A program made the position numbers and the translations under genes. 55,451 nt of DNA, taken from positions 1 to 55,451 of the forward strand of contig CAZPZZ010000009.1 of assembly GCA_964591245.1 (NCBI GenBank), given 5' to 3'. Of this stretch, positions 1-8,399 are shown piece after piece. Position 1 is the stretch's first letter; each line of letters starts with the position of its first letter. This stretch comes from CAZPZZ01 sp964591245. Its GTDB lineage: Bacteria; Acidobacteriota; Vicinamibacteria; Vicinamibacterales; UBA8438. The notes beneath the pieces were generated by a model. That model was not told the DNA's origin. It made no database searches and was given only the letters and a program-made list of their open reading frames with translations.

Positions 1-78
1 CCGTACACAGGGGCTGCGACGTCGACCAACCACGCAATCTCGCCAAAAGCGTCACAGTGGAGTAACCGATCGCTCCCA

Positions 79-2349
79 ATGGATTTTCTTCAACACCTCA
101 ACGCCGAACAGCGGCGGGCGGTGCTCCACACCGATGGTCCACTGCTGATTCTCGCCGGTGCTGGCTCCGGCAAGACGCGGGTCATTTCCTACCGCACGGC
201 GCACCTGATCGGCAACGGCCACGCGACCACCGATCAGGTACTGGCCGTCACGTTCACGAACAAAGCTGCCGAAGAAATGCGGGAGCGCGTCGAGCGCCTC
301 TTGAACGCTGACTGCCGCGGGCTCTGGCTCTCAACCTTCCACGCCTTCTGCGCCCGGATATTGCGTCGCGAAGGGCCAACCATCCAGCTGTCACGGGATT
401 TCGTCATCTACGACTCCTCGGATCAGCTGGTCGTCGTGCGTCGAGCGCTCCGCGACCTCCACATTGACGACAAGTTGCTTCCAGCTCGTCAGGCGCTCTC
501 GATGATCAGCAATGCAAAGAACCAGATGGTCGATCCCGAAACCCTGCGAGACGAGGGGTGGAGCGCCAGAGGCGAACTGGCCGCAAAGGTGTATGAACGC
601 TACCAGCGGACGCTTCGCGATGCCAACGCCCTCGACTTCGACGACCTCTTGCTCCGCGCGGTGGAACTGTTTTCGTCAGTCGACACGGTGCGTCAGCGCT
701 ACGCGGCTCGGTTTCGATTCATCATGGTGGACGAGTATCAGGATACCAATCAGCCACAATACCGCCTGATTCGAAATTTGGCCGACCACCATCGCAACCT
801 GTGTGTTGTGGGCGATCCCGACCAATCCATCTACAAATGGCGGGGCGCCGACCTCCGCAACATCATGGACTTCGAACAGGATTTTCCGGAGGCCATCACC
901 GTACGGCTCGAACAAAACTATCGCTCCACGCAGGTCATTCTGGACGCGGCCTCCGCCGTGATCCGCCAGAACCGGAACCGGAAAGAAAAACGGCTCTGGA
1001 CAGACCGCACGGGTGGTTCGCTCATCCGATACTTCCGGGGTGGAGACGAGCTTGAGGAAGCAGACTACGTCACCAGACGCCTCCGGGAAATGTTGGCGAT
1101 GCCTCGGTCAGAGGTCGAGATCATCGGTGTCCTGTACCGCACGAACGCGCAGTCACGGGCACTCGAAGATGCCCTGATCCGGGAGGGACTGGCATACAAG
1201 ATCATTGGCGGTGTCCGGTTCTATGAGCGTAAGGAAATCAAGGACGCCCTGGCCTTCCTGCGACTGCTGATGAACCCCGACGATGATGTCAGCCTGCGCC
1301 GTATCATCAACGTCCCCCCGCGAGGCATCGGCAAGAGCCTGATGACCTCGCTCGAGGAACTCCGGCCCAGGGCAATCGACGCCGGACCACTCTTTGCCGA
1401 TACACAGCTGCAGTCCGCCTCCGCCAGCTCATTGTGGCGACGGATCAATCAGGCGGTCGACGAGAAACTCGTGCCCACGCGGGCCATCACCGCCCTGAAG
1501 CAGTTCCGCGATTTGATACGCGCTCTGACCGACATCGCCGCACGCGAGCCGGTGTCAGACGTGCTCGGCAAGCTCCTCGACCAAAGCGGTTACCTCCATG
1601 ATCTGCGGGAGCAGCACACAGAGGAGGCTGAAGCGCGCTTAGCCAACCTGATGGAACTGGTGTCGGCAGCTCGCGACTTCGAATTGCGCGAGCCGGAACC
1701 ATCACTCAGCGGATTCATTGACCGACTGTCACTCCTGTCAGAAACCGACGAGGAAAAGGGCAGTGAGGAGGCTCGGGTCTGGCTCATGACCCTGCACGCC
1801 GCTAAGGGGCTCGAGTTTCCAGTGGTCTTCATGGTCGGGCTCGAGGAGGGTCTCTTCCCGCACTCTCGGTCGCACGATGACGAGGACAGCCTCGAAGAGG
1901 AACGACGTCTCTGCTACGTCGGAATGACTCGCGCCCAAACCCGTCTCATCCTGACCTGTGCTGCTCGGCGACGGGTGTTCGGCGAATATCAGGCCTCCGA
2001 ACCGTCACGCTTCCTGGATGAGATTCCCACCGAGCTCATGGACGTTGTCGAACCGGTGTTCTCGACGCCTGCCCCGTCACCCAACACGTTTGGACGCACA
2101 CGTGATGCACGCCGCCGGACAGCCCCACGCGATGCTGCGATCCAACCGGATTATGGGTATAACTATGAGGACGAGGACCAATCGGTGATCAGTGTCAGTC
2201 CCGGCACACGAGTTCGCCACCCGACCTTCGGCGTCGGGACCATCCTCGCTGTCGAGCCGCTCACCGACGACATGAAACTCACCGTGCACTTCACGGACAG
2301 AGGGCGCAAGACCCTACGAGCCAAGTTCGCCAAATTGACGCTAGCGTAG
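79..2349 (+). CDS. pcrA: ATP-dependent DNA helicase PcrA/UvrD (superfamily 1A)
   Basis: This is a 3'-5' DNA helicase/translocase for nucleotide excision repair, replication restart and removal of proteins from DNA. All SF1 motifs are visible in the 756 residues: Walker A AGAGSGKT at 26-33, the DEXX box VDEYQDTN near 218-225, motif III GDPDQSIYKWRGA, motif IV QNYRS, motif V TLHAAKGLEFPVVF and motif VI YVGMTRAQ. The last ~50 residues (GTRVRHPTFGVGTIL...) form the Tudor-like tail that binds RNA polymerase in PcrA and UvrD, so this is not Rep. Length is normal. The ATG follows a weak purine-rich stretch (gtggagtaac). The 78 bases upstream hold no recognisable gene. The gene ends 24 bp before the antiporter operon and may be read with it. 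Confidence 0.95.
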   Translation: MDFLQHLNAEQRRAVLHTDGPLLILAGAGSGKTRVISYRTAHLIGNGHATTDQVLAVTFTNKAAEEMRERVERLLNADCRGLWLSTFHAFCARILRREGPTIQLSRDFVIYDSSDQLVVVRRALRDLHIDDKLLPARQALSMISNAKNQMVDPETLRDEGWSARGELAAKVYERYQRTLRDANALDFDDLLLRAVELFSSVDTVRQRYAARFRFIMVDEYQDTNQPQYRLIRNLADHHRNLCVVGDPDQSIYKWRGADLRNIMDFEQDFPEAITVRLEQNYRSTQVILDAASAVIRQNRNRKEKRLWTDRTGGSLIRYFRGGDELEEADYVTRRLREMLAMPRSEVEIIGVLYRTNAQSRALEDALIREGLAYKIIGGVRFYERKEIKDALAFLRLLMNPDDDVSLRRIINVPPRGIGKSLMTSLEELRPRAIDAGPLFADTQLQSASASSLWRRINQAVDEKLVPTRAITALKQFRDLIRALTDIAAREPVSDVLGKLLDQSGYLHDLREQHTEEAEARLANLMELVSAARDFELREPEPSLSGFIDRLSLLSETDEEKGSEEARVWLMTLHAAKGLEFPVVFMVGLEEGLFPHSRSHDDEDSLEEERRLCYVGMTRAQTRLILTCAARRRVFGEYQASEPSRFLDEIPTELMDVVEPVFSTPAPSPNTFGRTRDARRRTAPRDAAIQPDYGYNYEDEDQSVISVSPGTRVRHPTFGVGTILAVEPLTDDMKLTVHFTDRGRKTLRAKFAKLTLA

Positions 2350-2373
2350 GCGACACGGATCTCGATAAAATTC

Positions 2374-2898
2374 GTGGCGGTGCGTGTATTTATCGCTTTT
2401 CTCGTTTTATTTAGCGTCTGGCTCGTCTGGTCAGGCCACTTCGACACGGCCCACATCGGGTACGGGATGCTGTGCTCAGCACTGGTCGCGGTACTGTCCA
2501 CGGATCTCCTGATTCCAGCTCCGTTGTCTAGTCGCACCCCTGGCGTCATCGGCCGGCTCCTCCGCTACGTGCCCTGGCTCTTCTACGAGATTGTGGTCGC
2601 CAACCTCCACATGGTGTATCTTGTGTGGAACCCCAGCAAAATGCGTCCGCAGATCGTGCATTTTCAAACGGAGCTCTGCAGCGATCTGGCAAAGACGACT
2701 CTTGGTAACTCGATCACGTTGACGCCTGGCACCGTCACATTGGACGTCGACGGCGACACATTCACCGTGCACGCGGTCAGCGATCAGGCCGCGCAGAGTC
2801 TCGCCACAGGCGAGATGGAACACCGGGTGGGATACGTCTTCATGGAGACAGGACACAACGTGAGACCGTCAGGGCCGGCCGGTCCAGGAACCGTATGA
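2374..2898 (+). CDS. mrpE: Mrp-type Na+/H+ antiporter subunit E
   Basis: This is the first gene of a ten-gene antiporter operon. The 174-residue protein has two N-terminal hydrophobic segments (about 3-20 and 28-45), then the MnhE-family core (LYRYVPWLFYEIV-like stretch, NPS, and the T-L-x-x-SITLTPGTVTLDVDGD motif), then a soluble tail with an HAV segment. MrpE is a small membrane subunit needed for assembly and activity of the hetero-oligomeric Mrp complex and corresponds to MbhA in membrane-bound hydrogenase. The GTG start at 2374 is the earliest one preserving the first membrane helix. The stop lies 3 bp before the next start, so translation is probably coupled. Confidence 0.88.
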   Translation: MAVRVFIAFLVLFSVWLVWSGHFDTAHIGYGMLCSALVAVLSTDLLIPAPLSSRTPGVIGRLLRYVPWLFYEIVVANLHMVYLVWNPSKMRPQIVHFQTELCSDLAKTTLGNSITLTPGTVTLDVDGDTFTVHAVSDQAAQSLATGEMEHRVGYVFMETGHNVRPSGPAGPGTV

Positions 2899-2901
2899 AT
2901 C

Positions 2902-3195
2902 ATGTCTCCCATGTTCCTCCTCGCCGCGGCACTGGCTATCTTGTTCGCGGTACTTCTCTCCCTGTACCGCGTGATTTCTGGTCCTACCATCATTGACCGA
3001 ATCATCGGGGCCAATGTCATTGGGACCAAGACCATTACCGTTATCGTCCTGACCGGACAGCTATTCGAGCGGGTGGAGTTTTTCATCGACGTCGCGCTGC
3101 TCTATGCGCTGATCAACTTCATCGGCACACTCGCGCTGGCACGCTACTTCGAGCGTAAGGGCGTATTGGCCGAGCGGAAGCAGGTGACCGGATGA
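2902..3195 (+). CDS. mrpF: Mrp-type antiporter subunit F
   Basis: A 97-residue membrane protein of three helices in the MnhF/MbhB family. The diagnostic stretch is the conserved loop GPTIIDRIIGANVIGTKT after helix 1, followed by an acidic helix FFIDVALLYALINFIGTLA. MrpF pairs with MrpG and the complex-I-like subunits in the antiporter membrane arm. An internal ATG three codons in is an alternative start. The gene overlaps mrpG by 4 bp (ATGA), typical of this operon. Confidence 0.9.
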   Translation: MSPMFLLAAALAILFAVLLSLYRVISGPTIIDRIIGANVIGTKTITVIVLTGQLFERVEFFIDVALLYALINFIGTLALARYFERKGVLAERKQVTG

Positions 3196-3494
3196 CCGCA
3201 CTGGGGTCCGGGCTCATTGCCTGTGGCGTATTCTTCTTCCTCACCGGCGCGGTCGGCCTGATCCGGTTTCCTGACTTGTACACGAGAATGCACGCGGCCG
3301 GAAAATGCGACACCCTGGGAGGATTCCTCGTGTTGACCGGGCTGGCATGCATCGGTGGCCTCACGTTGGCCAGTCTCAAAATTGTGATGGTCGCGCTTTT
3401 CATTCTGATCACGAGTCCCACAGCCACCCACGCCATCGCCAGGGCTGCGAAGCGCAACGATATCGCCTGGTGGACCACGGGAGACCAACGGTGA
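3192..3494 (+). CDS. mrpG: Mrp-type antiporter subunit G
   Basis: A 100-residue protein of the MnhG/PhaG/MbhC family with three predicted membrane helices. The family signature is clear: GAVGLIRFPDLYTRMHAAGKCDTLG followed by a glycine-rich second helix, then the TSPTATHAIARAA motif. Family length is about 100-120 residues, so it is complete. It starts with ATG overlapping the mrpF stop and its own stop overlaps the GTG start of the next gene, so the F-G-D genes are tightly coupled. Its role is structural within the antiporter complex. Confidence 0.9.
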   Translation: MTALGSGLIACGVFFFLTGAVGLIRFPDLYTRMHAAGKCDTLGGFLVLTGLACIGGLTLASLKIVMVALFILITSPTATHAIARAAKRNDIAWWTTGDQR

Positions 3495-3736
3495 TCTGGC
3501 AGCTGGATATCGTGCTCCTCTGCTTGTCCGTTATCTGCGCCGTCGTGGCCATTCGGGTCACCGACCTGCTGGCTTCCGTCGTGCTGCTCAGCGCGTTTAG
3601 CTTGTTCATGTGCTTGCTCTGGCTCGAGCTCGGTGCCGTGGACGTCGCGTTCACCGAAGCTGCTGTGGGAGCCGGTATCACAACTGTTTTCTTCGTCATC
3701 ACGGTCTACAAGACCGAACGGATGAGCAAAGATTGA
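3491..3736 (+). CDS. MbhD-like subunit (DUF4040; part of MrpA in fused forms)
   Basis: An 81-residue, three-helix membrane protein. The motif LWLELGAVDVAFTEAAVGAGITTVFFV is typical of the DUF4040/MbhD family, which forms the middle part of the large MrpA subunit in Bacillus but is a separate gene in archaeal Mbh and in split-mrpA operons. The conserved acidic residues (E in LELGAVD, E in FTEAAVG) are present. The GTG start at 3491 overlaps the mrpG stop. The reading frame is open further upstream, but that part lies inside mrpG and has no membrane character, so the overlapping GTG is the better start. Confidence 0.82.
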   Translation: MIWQLDIVLLCLSVICAVVAIRVTDLLASVVLLSAFSLFMCLLWLELGAVDVAFTEAAVGAGITTVFFVITVYKTERMSKD

Positions 3737-4017
3737 AGTCAATTCACCTGCTGATTACCGTCGTGACAGGCGTATTCCTCATGTTGGGCTCGCTCGACAT
3801 GGCGGATACGGGGGATCCAGCATCTCCTCCATCCACCCATGTCTCACCTCGCTACCTGGAGACAGGATATGAAGAAACGGCTGTGCCTAATATTGTGACC
3901 GCGGTCCTCGCAGATTACCGGGCCTTCGACACACTTGGGGAAGTTACAGTCATTTTTGTTGGTGCACTCGCCGTACTGCTCATTCTGCGAACCGACGGGG
4001 AAGATGATCGCCCATGA
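3733..4017 (+). CDS. MbhE/MrpA C-terminal-like subunit
   Basis: A 94-residue protein with an N-terminal helix (about 4-20), a soluble segment with YLETGYEETAVPNIVTAVLADYRAFDTLGE, and a C-terminal helix. The segment NIVTAVLADYRAFDTLGE is the hallmark of the MrpA C-terminal/MbhE family; the acidic and arginine residues there sit near the ion path in Mrp structures. The start is inferred: TTG at 3733 overlaps the previous stop (TTGA), in keeping with the coupled operon; GTG at 3763 is the alternative. It is the second piece of the split MrpA. Confidence 0.78.
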   Translation: MKSIHLLITVVTGVFLMLGSLDMADTGDPASPPSTHVSPRYLETGYEETAVPNIVTAVLADYRAFDTLGEVTVIFVGALAVLLILRTDGEDDRP

Positions 4018-4427
4018 GCACCAAATCGGACGACATCGTTATCACGACGGTATGCCGAAGACTCGCACCATTTGTTCAGCTTTTTGGGCTCTACGTCATC
4101 ATGCACGGACACAGTAGCCCCGGAGGCGGATTTCAGGGTGGTGCCATCTTGGCCGCCAGTTTCATCATGCTTGCCGTAGCCGAAGGACCAGCGACAATCG
4201 GCCGTCGTTTCTCCTGGCGTGCGCTCACCGGCTGTACCAGCGCAGGCGTACTCATTTATGCGAGTCTCGGCGTCCTCTGTCTCGCGCTCGGTGCCAACTA
4301 TCTCGACTACGCGGTCTTGCCCTTCGCTGAACCCAGAAGCGTCGGGATGCTTATTATCGAAATCGGCGTGGGCATCACGGTGATGGCAGCACTGGTGTCC
4401 ATCTTTCGTGACCTATTGCAGTACTGA
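4014..4427 (+). CDS. mrpB: Mrp-type antiporter subunit B
   Basis: A 137-residue, four-helix membrane protein of the MnhB family (MbhF). The signature is LYVIMHGHSSPGGGFQGGAILAASFIM, the conserved H-G-H-x-SPGGGFQGG loop. The start ATG overlaps the preceding stop (ATGA). MrpB lies beside the MrpA C-terminal region in known Mrp structures, which fits its position directly after the MbhE-like gene. There are 14 bp before mrpC. Confidence 0.9.
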   Translation: MSTKSDDIVITTVCRRLAPFVQLFGLYVIMHGHSSPGGGFQGGAILAASFIMLAVAEGPATIGRRFSWRALTGCTSAGVLIYASLGVLCLALGANYLDYAVLPFAEPRSVGMLIIEIGVGITVMAALVSIFRDLLQY

Positions 4428-4441
4428 CAGGAACGTCTGAA

Positions 4442-4849
4442 ATGATGACCGGAATCTTGGAGTTCGTGGTCGGGAACTTCAACAACATGGCCTACATCAC
4501 GTTGATGATGATCGGCTTCTATGCCATGACCGGGAAAACGAATCTCGTCAAGAAACTCGTTGGATTGAATATCTTTCAGTGGTCCATCATCCTCTTTATT
4601 GTCTCGCTCTCGGCGAAACGTGACGCCACTATTCCCATCGTGCCCACGCCACACGGCTCGGAGCTCGCGCCGGCACTCGATGCCGCCCACTACGTGAATC
4701 CGCTGCCGCAGGTCTTGATGCTCACCGCGATCGTCGTAGGAGTTGCCATCACGGGCGTCGCACTCGCGTTGCTCCTCCGCATTCACCGACACTACGGCAC
4801 GCTCGAGGAAGACGAGCTGCTGGAACGTCTTCGGGTTTCCCCCGGATGA
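4442..4849 (+). CDS. mrpC: Mrp-type antiporter subunit C (NuoK-like)
   Basis: A 135-residue protein homologous to NuoK and MbhG, with three membrane helices. Family features are GFYAMTGKTNLVKKLVGLNIFQWSIILFIV (helices 1-2, including the conserved N and Q) and the C-terminal helix DPLPQVLMLTAIVVGVAITGVALAL-like stretch (here NPLPQVLMLTAIVVGVAIT). A central insert of about 30 residues, with PTPHGSELAPALDAAHYVNPLPQ, is typical of MbhG/MrpC relatives. NuoK-like subunits link the antiporter-like modules. A second ATG follows the first immediately. The gene overlaps mrpD by 4 bp. Confidence 0.88.
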   Translation: MMTGILEFVVGNFNNMAYITLMMIGFYAMTGKTNLVKKLVGLNIFQWSIILFIVSLSAKRDATIPIVPTPHGSELAPALDAAHYVNPLPQVLMLTAIVVGVAITGVALALLLRIHRHYGTLEEDELLERLRVSPG

Positions 4850-6348
4850 GCGAACAACAATCGGTGGGCCCGATCATCGTTCTGCTCGCACCGCTGCTCA
4901 CCGCCTTCGTCCTTCCCCTGCTTGGTCAATGGTGCCGAGTGGCTGTCTTTCCACTCGCCCTCGCGGCTCTTGGAACCGGATGCGGAGCGGCGGTATTCAC
5001 CGCTCAGCAGGTGCTCAGCCACGGGCCCATTGTCTACCATCTAGGAGGTTGGCCGCCGCCATGGGGAATTGAGCTCCAGGTCGATACCCTCAGCGCCTTG
5101 ATGCTCCTGCTGGTTACCGTCATCACGTTGCTCATTGGCCTCTATTCCAAACGCAGCGTGCTGAAGGAAATCCCGACGAAGGAGGTGCCCTTTTACAGCG
5201 TGTATCTGTTGTTGGTGACGGGTTTGACCGGATTGGTCGCCACGGCGGACATGTTTAACCTCTACGTCTTTCTCGAAATCACCTCGCTGACCAGTTACGC
5301 CCTGGTCTCACTCGGTGGGAAGAGAGCCGTCGTCTCGGCGTTCCGCTATGTCATTCTCGGGACTGTTGGAGCGGCATTTTATCTACTCGCGGTCGGCTAT
5401 TTTTACAGCATGACGGGAACGCTCAACATGGCGGACCTTGCTGAACGGCTGCCTGCCCTGGTTGATTCAACGGCCATCCTGGTCGGGTTCGCGTTCTTCG
5501 TGATCGGGATGTCGATCAAGATGGCGCTCTTCCCGATGCATGCATGGTTGCCCGGGGCCTATTCGGACTCACCGTCGGCCGTCAGTGCCCTGATTGCCGC
5601 CACCACGACCAAAGTCGCCGCGTATGTGCTGATTCGAGTCATGTTTTTCGTGTTTGAGCCGGAGTTCTCGATCGAGCGAATTCCGGTCGCTCCGCTCTTG
5701 AGTTGGATGGGAGCAGTGGCCATGATTGTGGGATCCGTCATCGCAATTGCTCAAACCGACTTCAAACGGCTGCTTGCGTATTCTTCGGTGGCCCAGATCG
5801 GGTACATCATGCTGGGCATTGGCCTGGCGAACCCGGCCGGGTTTACCGGGGGCATTCTGCATCTCGTGAACCATGCGTTCATGAAAGGCGGACTGTTTCT
5901 CGTCGCCGGTGCGATTGTCTACCGCACCGGCCTGCGCCACATCCACGAATTTCAGGGGTTATCGGTCAAGATGCCAGCCACTGCCGCGGTGTTCACTGTC
6001 TGTGCATTCGCAATGATCGGCATTCCTCCAACTGGTGGATTTTTTAGCAAGTTGTATCTGATAGTCGGTGCCATCGAAGCGGGCAACTGGATATTCGTGA
6101 GCGTGATCGTGCTGAGCAGCATGCTCGCGCTTGCCTATATGATGAAAGTCCTCCGCTACATTTACCTCCCGTCAGACCGTGCGTCCATTGCAACGGACGT
6201 CGAGCGGCATGACGTGCCATGGACGATGCTCGGCCCGATGCTCCTGATCACTGTCAGCATCGTGCTACTGGGGATTTTCAATGGTGACCTGGTGGGACAC
6301 TTCATCGATCCGGCTGTACCAGCCGGACTGGGCAGGTTAGCCCCGTGA
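4846..6348 (+). CDS. mrpD: Mrp-type antiporter subunit D (proton-translocating, NuoM/N-like)
   Basis: This is an antiporter-like subunit of 500 residues with about 14 helices, related to NuoM/NuoN/NuoL and MbhH. Key ion-path residues are visible: the helix-5 glutamate in VFLEITSLTSYALVS, the helix-7 lysine in SIKMALFPMHAWLPGAYSDSPS, the helix-8 lysine in TTTKVAAYVLIRV, and the helix-12 lysine in LVNHAFMKGGLFLVAG. It is expected to move protons in exchange for Na+ or another cation. It overlaps mrpC (ATGA) and the NuoL-like gene (GTGA), as throughout the operon. Confidence 0.92.
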   Translation: MSEQQSVGPIIVLLAPLLTAFVLPLLGQWCRVAVFPLALAALGTGCGAAVFTAQQVLSHGPIVYHLGGWPPPWGIELQVDTLSALMLLLVTVITLLIGLYSKRSVLKEIPTKEVPFYSVYLLLVTGLTGLVATADMFNLYVFLEITSLTSYALVSLGGKRAVVSAFRYVILGTVGAAFYLLAVGYFYSMTGTLNMADLAERLPALVDSTAILVGFAFFVIGMSIKMALFPMHAWLPGAYSDSPSAVSALIAATTTKVAAYVLIRVMFFVFEPEFSIERIPVAPLLSWMGAVAMIVGSVIAIAQTDFKRLLAYSSVAQIGYIMLGIGLANPAGFTGGILHLVNHAFMKGGLFLVAGAIVYRTGLRHIHEFQGLSVKMPATAAVFTVCAFAMIGIPPTGGFFSKLYLIVGAIEAGNWIFVSVIVLSSMLALAYMMKVLRYIYLPSDRASIATDVERHDVPWTMLGPMLLITVSIVLLGIFNGDLVGHFIDPAVPAGLGRLAP

Positions 6349-8396
6349 CCATACTGGCCGCCTGGATCGCCATCGTCGCCCCTTGTCTCGGTGCTGCAAC
6401 GACGCCGCTCCTGGCGCGCATCCACCCCCGACTCAGGGACCTGGCCGCGGTCGGTTGTTCGCTCGTCTCAGCGGCCGCGGCGCTGAGCCTGATACCGACC
6501 TTGTTTCACCCGGAGCAGCTTCCGGTGGAACACACCATGCGCTGGCTTGAGCGACCGTTCCCCGTCGAGTTCGGCGTTCTGGTCGATCCCCTGAGTGTTG
6601 TGCTGGCCAACGTTGTCGCCGTGATCAGTAGCATCATCATGATCTACTGCGTCGGCTACATGCATGGCGACGCTGCCTTGACCCGTTTTTGGATGTGGAT
6701 GAACGGATTCATTGGCAGCATGCTGTTACTTGTGCTCTCGAGCAACCTGCTCTTCATGTTTGTCGGTTGGAAATTGGTGGGCGTTTGCAGCTACGGACTG
6801 ATCGGTTTTTACTACCAGGATCAACGCAAGTATTGGATCGGCGGCCCTGAGCCCACTGCCTTCGTCAAACCCTCCGAGGCCTGTCTCAAAGCCCTTGTGG
6901 TGACCGGGCTTGGGGACATGCTCATGCTTGGGGGCATCCTGCTCCTGTATTTCTACGCTGGAACGCTGAACTTTCTAGAGCTGTACGCCACCGCGCCGAC
7001 CTGGTTTGCGCATCTGGCAGAAGCCCCTGGCTTGGTCATCCTGATGACGCTCCTCCTGCTGGCCGGCCCACTCGGCAAATCTGCACAGTTCCCGTTTCAC
7101 GAGTGGCTTCCGGAAGCCATGGCCGGACCCGGCCCGGTGTCGGCACTGATCCATGCCGCAACGATGGTCAAGAGCGGGGTGTATCTTGTCGCTCGCCTCG
7201 CACCGATATTTTTCTACGGCTACTGGGTCGCGGGCCATGACGATGCGCGCTGGTTCTTCACTATCACTGCCTGGGTCGGAGCGTTCACGGCATTTCTCGC
7301 CGCCACCCAGGGCCTGGTCGCACTAGAACTCAAGAAAGTGCTGGCGTATTCAACGGTGAGTCAGATCGGCTACATGTTGCTGGCCCTCGGCGTGGCCGGA
7401 CTCTCGCCCGGGTTACTCCTGAACGGCTACACCGCCGGACTGTTTCACCTCGTCAGCCATGCCCTGTTCAAGGCCTGCCTCTTTCTGTGTGCAGGCACGG
7501 TGATTCATGCGGTTCATTCGTTCTATCTCACCGACATGGGGGCGACCCGCCGATATTTGCCATGGACCTGGATCTGTATGCTGATCGCTTCCGCATCGCT
7601 CATGGGCCTTCCACCATTTCCTGGGTTCTGGAGTAAAGACGCGGTTCTGCTTTCAGCTCTGGATGGAAGTTGGGCGCTTTTCGGACTGGCGCTGGTGACA
7701 GCCGCAATCACGGCCTTCTATACGGTCCGTTGCTTCGGCCTCGTCTTTCACGGTGCACCGAGTACTCACATCACTCACCTTACAAAAGACGAGGGAACGG
7801 CGAGCCACCTCGACGACGGGCCCGCGACGATGCGATTTGCAATCGCACTTTTGGCCATGGCGCTCGTGGTTGCCGGCCTTGGAGGCCGGGCACTGGAACA
7901 TTTTCTTCACCACGCATTCGAGGTCAGCGGATTCGACGACGCACTCCAATGGGCGGTGCAGAGCGCCGCCCATGGCGGCACCGCAGTACACTCCGCGGTA
8001 CCCTGGCTTTCAGTACTCGTCGTACTCATCGGTGCGGCACCCGCCTATGTGCTGTACCTGAAAAGACATAGCACACCACAAGCCCTCTTCGACTGGAACG
8101 CGATAACCCGTCGTCTCCAGATGTTTTTCTGGAACCGATGGGGGATGGATCATGCCTTCATGACGGCGTTTGTGACCGGCCCACAGCGCTGCGCCCGCTG
8201 GATCGCAACAGACTGCGAAGCTCGTCTCGATCGTCTGGTGCATCATCGCCTCCCCTGGGCCTTCACGAGACAGATTCAGCGGGTGGTCGAGCACTTGCGC
8301 GCCGACACCGAAGAGATGCTCTACAACGTGTCGTATGTGCTCATCCTCTTGGGCACGCTGCTGGTGTACTTATTTCTGGGCGCCGCCGGGGGATAA
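6345..8396 (+). CDS. NuoL-like antiporter subunit (separate MrpA core)
   Basis: This 683-residue NuoL/MrpA N-terminal homologue has about 14-16 helices plus a NuoL-style C-terminal amphipathic stretch and final helix. Conserved channel residues are mostly present: GD near 187 (TGLGDMLML), the lysine in GPLGKSAQFPFHEWLP, the histidine in SALIHAATMVKSGVYL, and the helix-12 lysine in FHLVSHALFKACLF. The striking exception is residue 143. The motif normally reads GWE-x-VG-x-CSY, but here it is GWKLVGVCSY (codon aaa at 6771-6773), so the almost invariant helix-5 glutamate is a lysine. The GTG start at 6345 overlaps the mrpD stop. With the MbhD- and MbhE-like genes it probably replaces fused MrpA. 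Confidence 0.88.
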   Translation: MTILAAWIAIVAPCLGAATTPLLARIHPRLRDLAAVGCSLVSAAAALSLIPTLFHPEQLPVEHTMRWLERPFPVEFGVLVDPLSVVLANVVAVISSIIMIYCVGYMHGDAALTRFWMWMNGFIGSMLLLVLSSNLLFMFVGWKLVGVCSYGLIGFYYQDQRKYWIGGPEPTAFVKPSEACLKALVVTGLGDMLMLGGILLLYFYAGTLNFLELYATAPTWFAHLAEAPGLVILMTLLLLAGPLGKSAQFPFHEWLPEAMAGPGPVSALIHAATMVKSGVYLVARLAPIFFYGYWVAGHDDARWFFTITAWVGAFTAFLAATQGLVALELKKVLAYSTVSQIGYMLLALGVAGLSPGLLLNGYTAGLFHLVSHALFKACLFLCAGTVIHAVHSFYLTDMGATRRYLPWTWICMLIASASLMGLPPFPGFWSKDAVLLSALDGSWALFGLALVTAAITAFYTVRCFGLVFHGAPSTHITHLTKDEGTASHLDDGPATMRFAIALLAMALVVAGLGGRALEHFLHHAFEVSGFDDALQWAVQSAAHGGTAVHSAVPWLSVLVVLIGAAPAYVLYLKRHSTPQALFDWNAITRRLQMFFWNRWGMDHAFMTAFVTGPQRCARWIATDCEARLDRLVHHRLPWAFTRQIQRVVEHLRADTEEMLYNVSYVLILLGTLLVYLFLGAAGG

Positions 8397-8399
8397 CGA

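Noticed and set aside
3119..3742. Open frame of about 207 codons on the minus strand over mrpF, mrpG and the MbhD-like gene
   Set aside because: It covers several well-supported overlapping genes and its translation is low-complexity and charged; a shadow frame.
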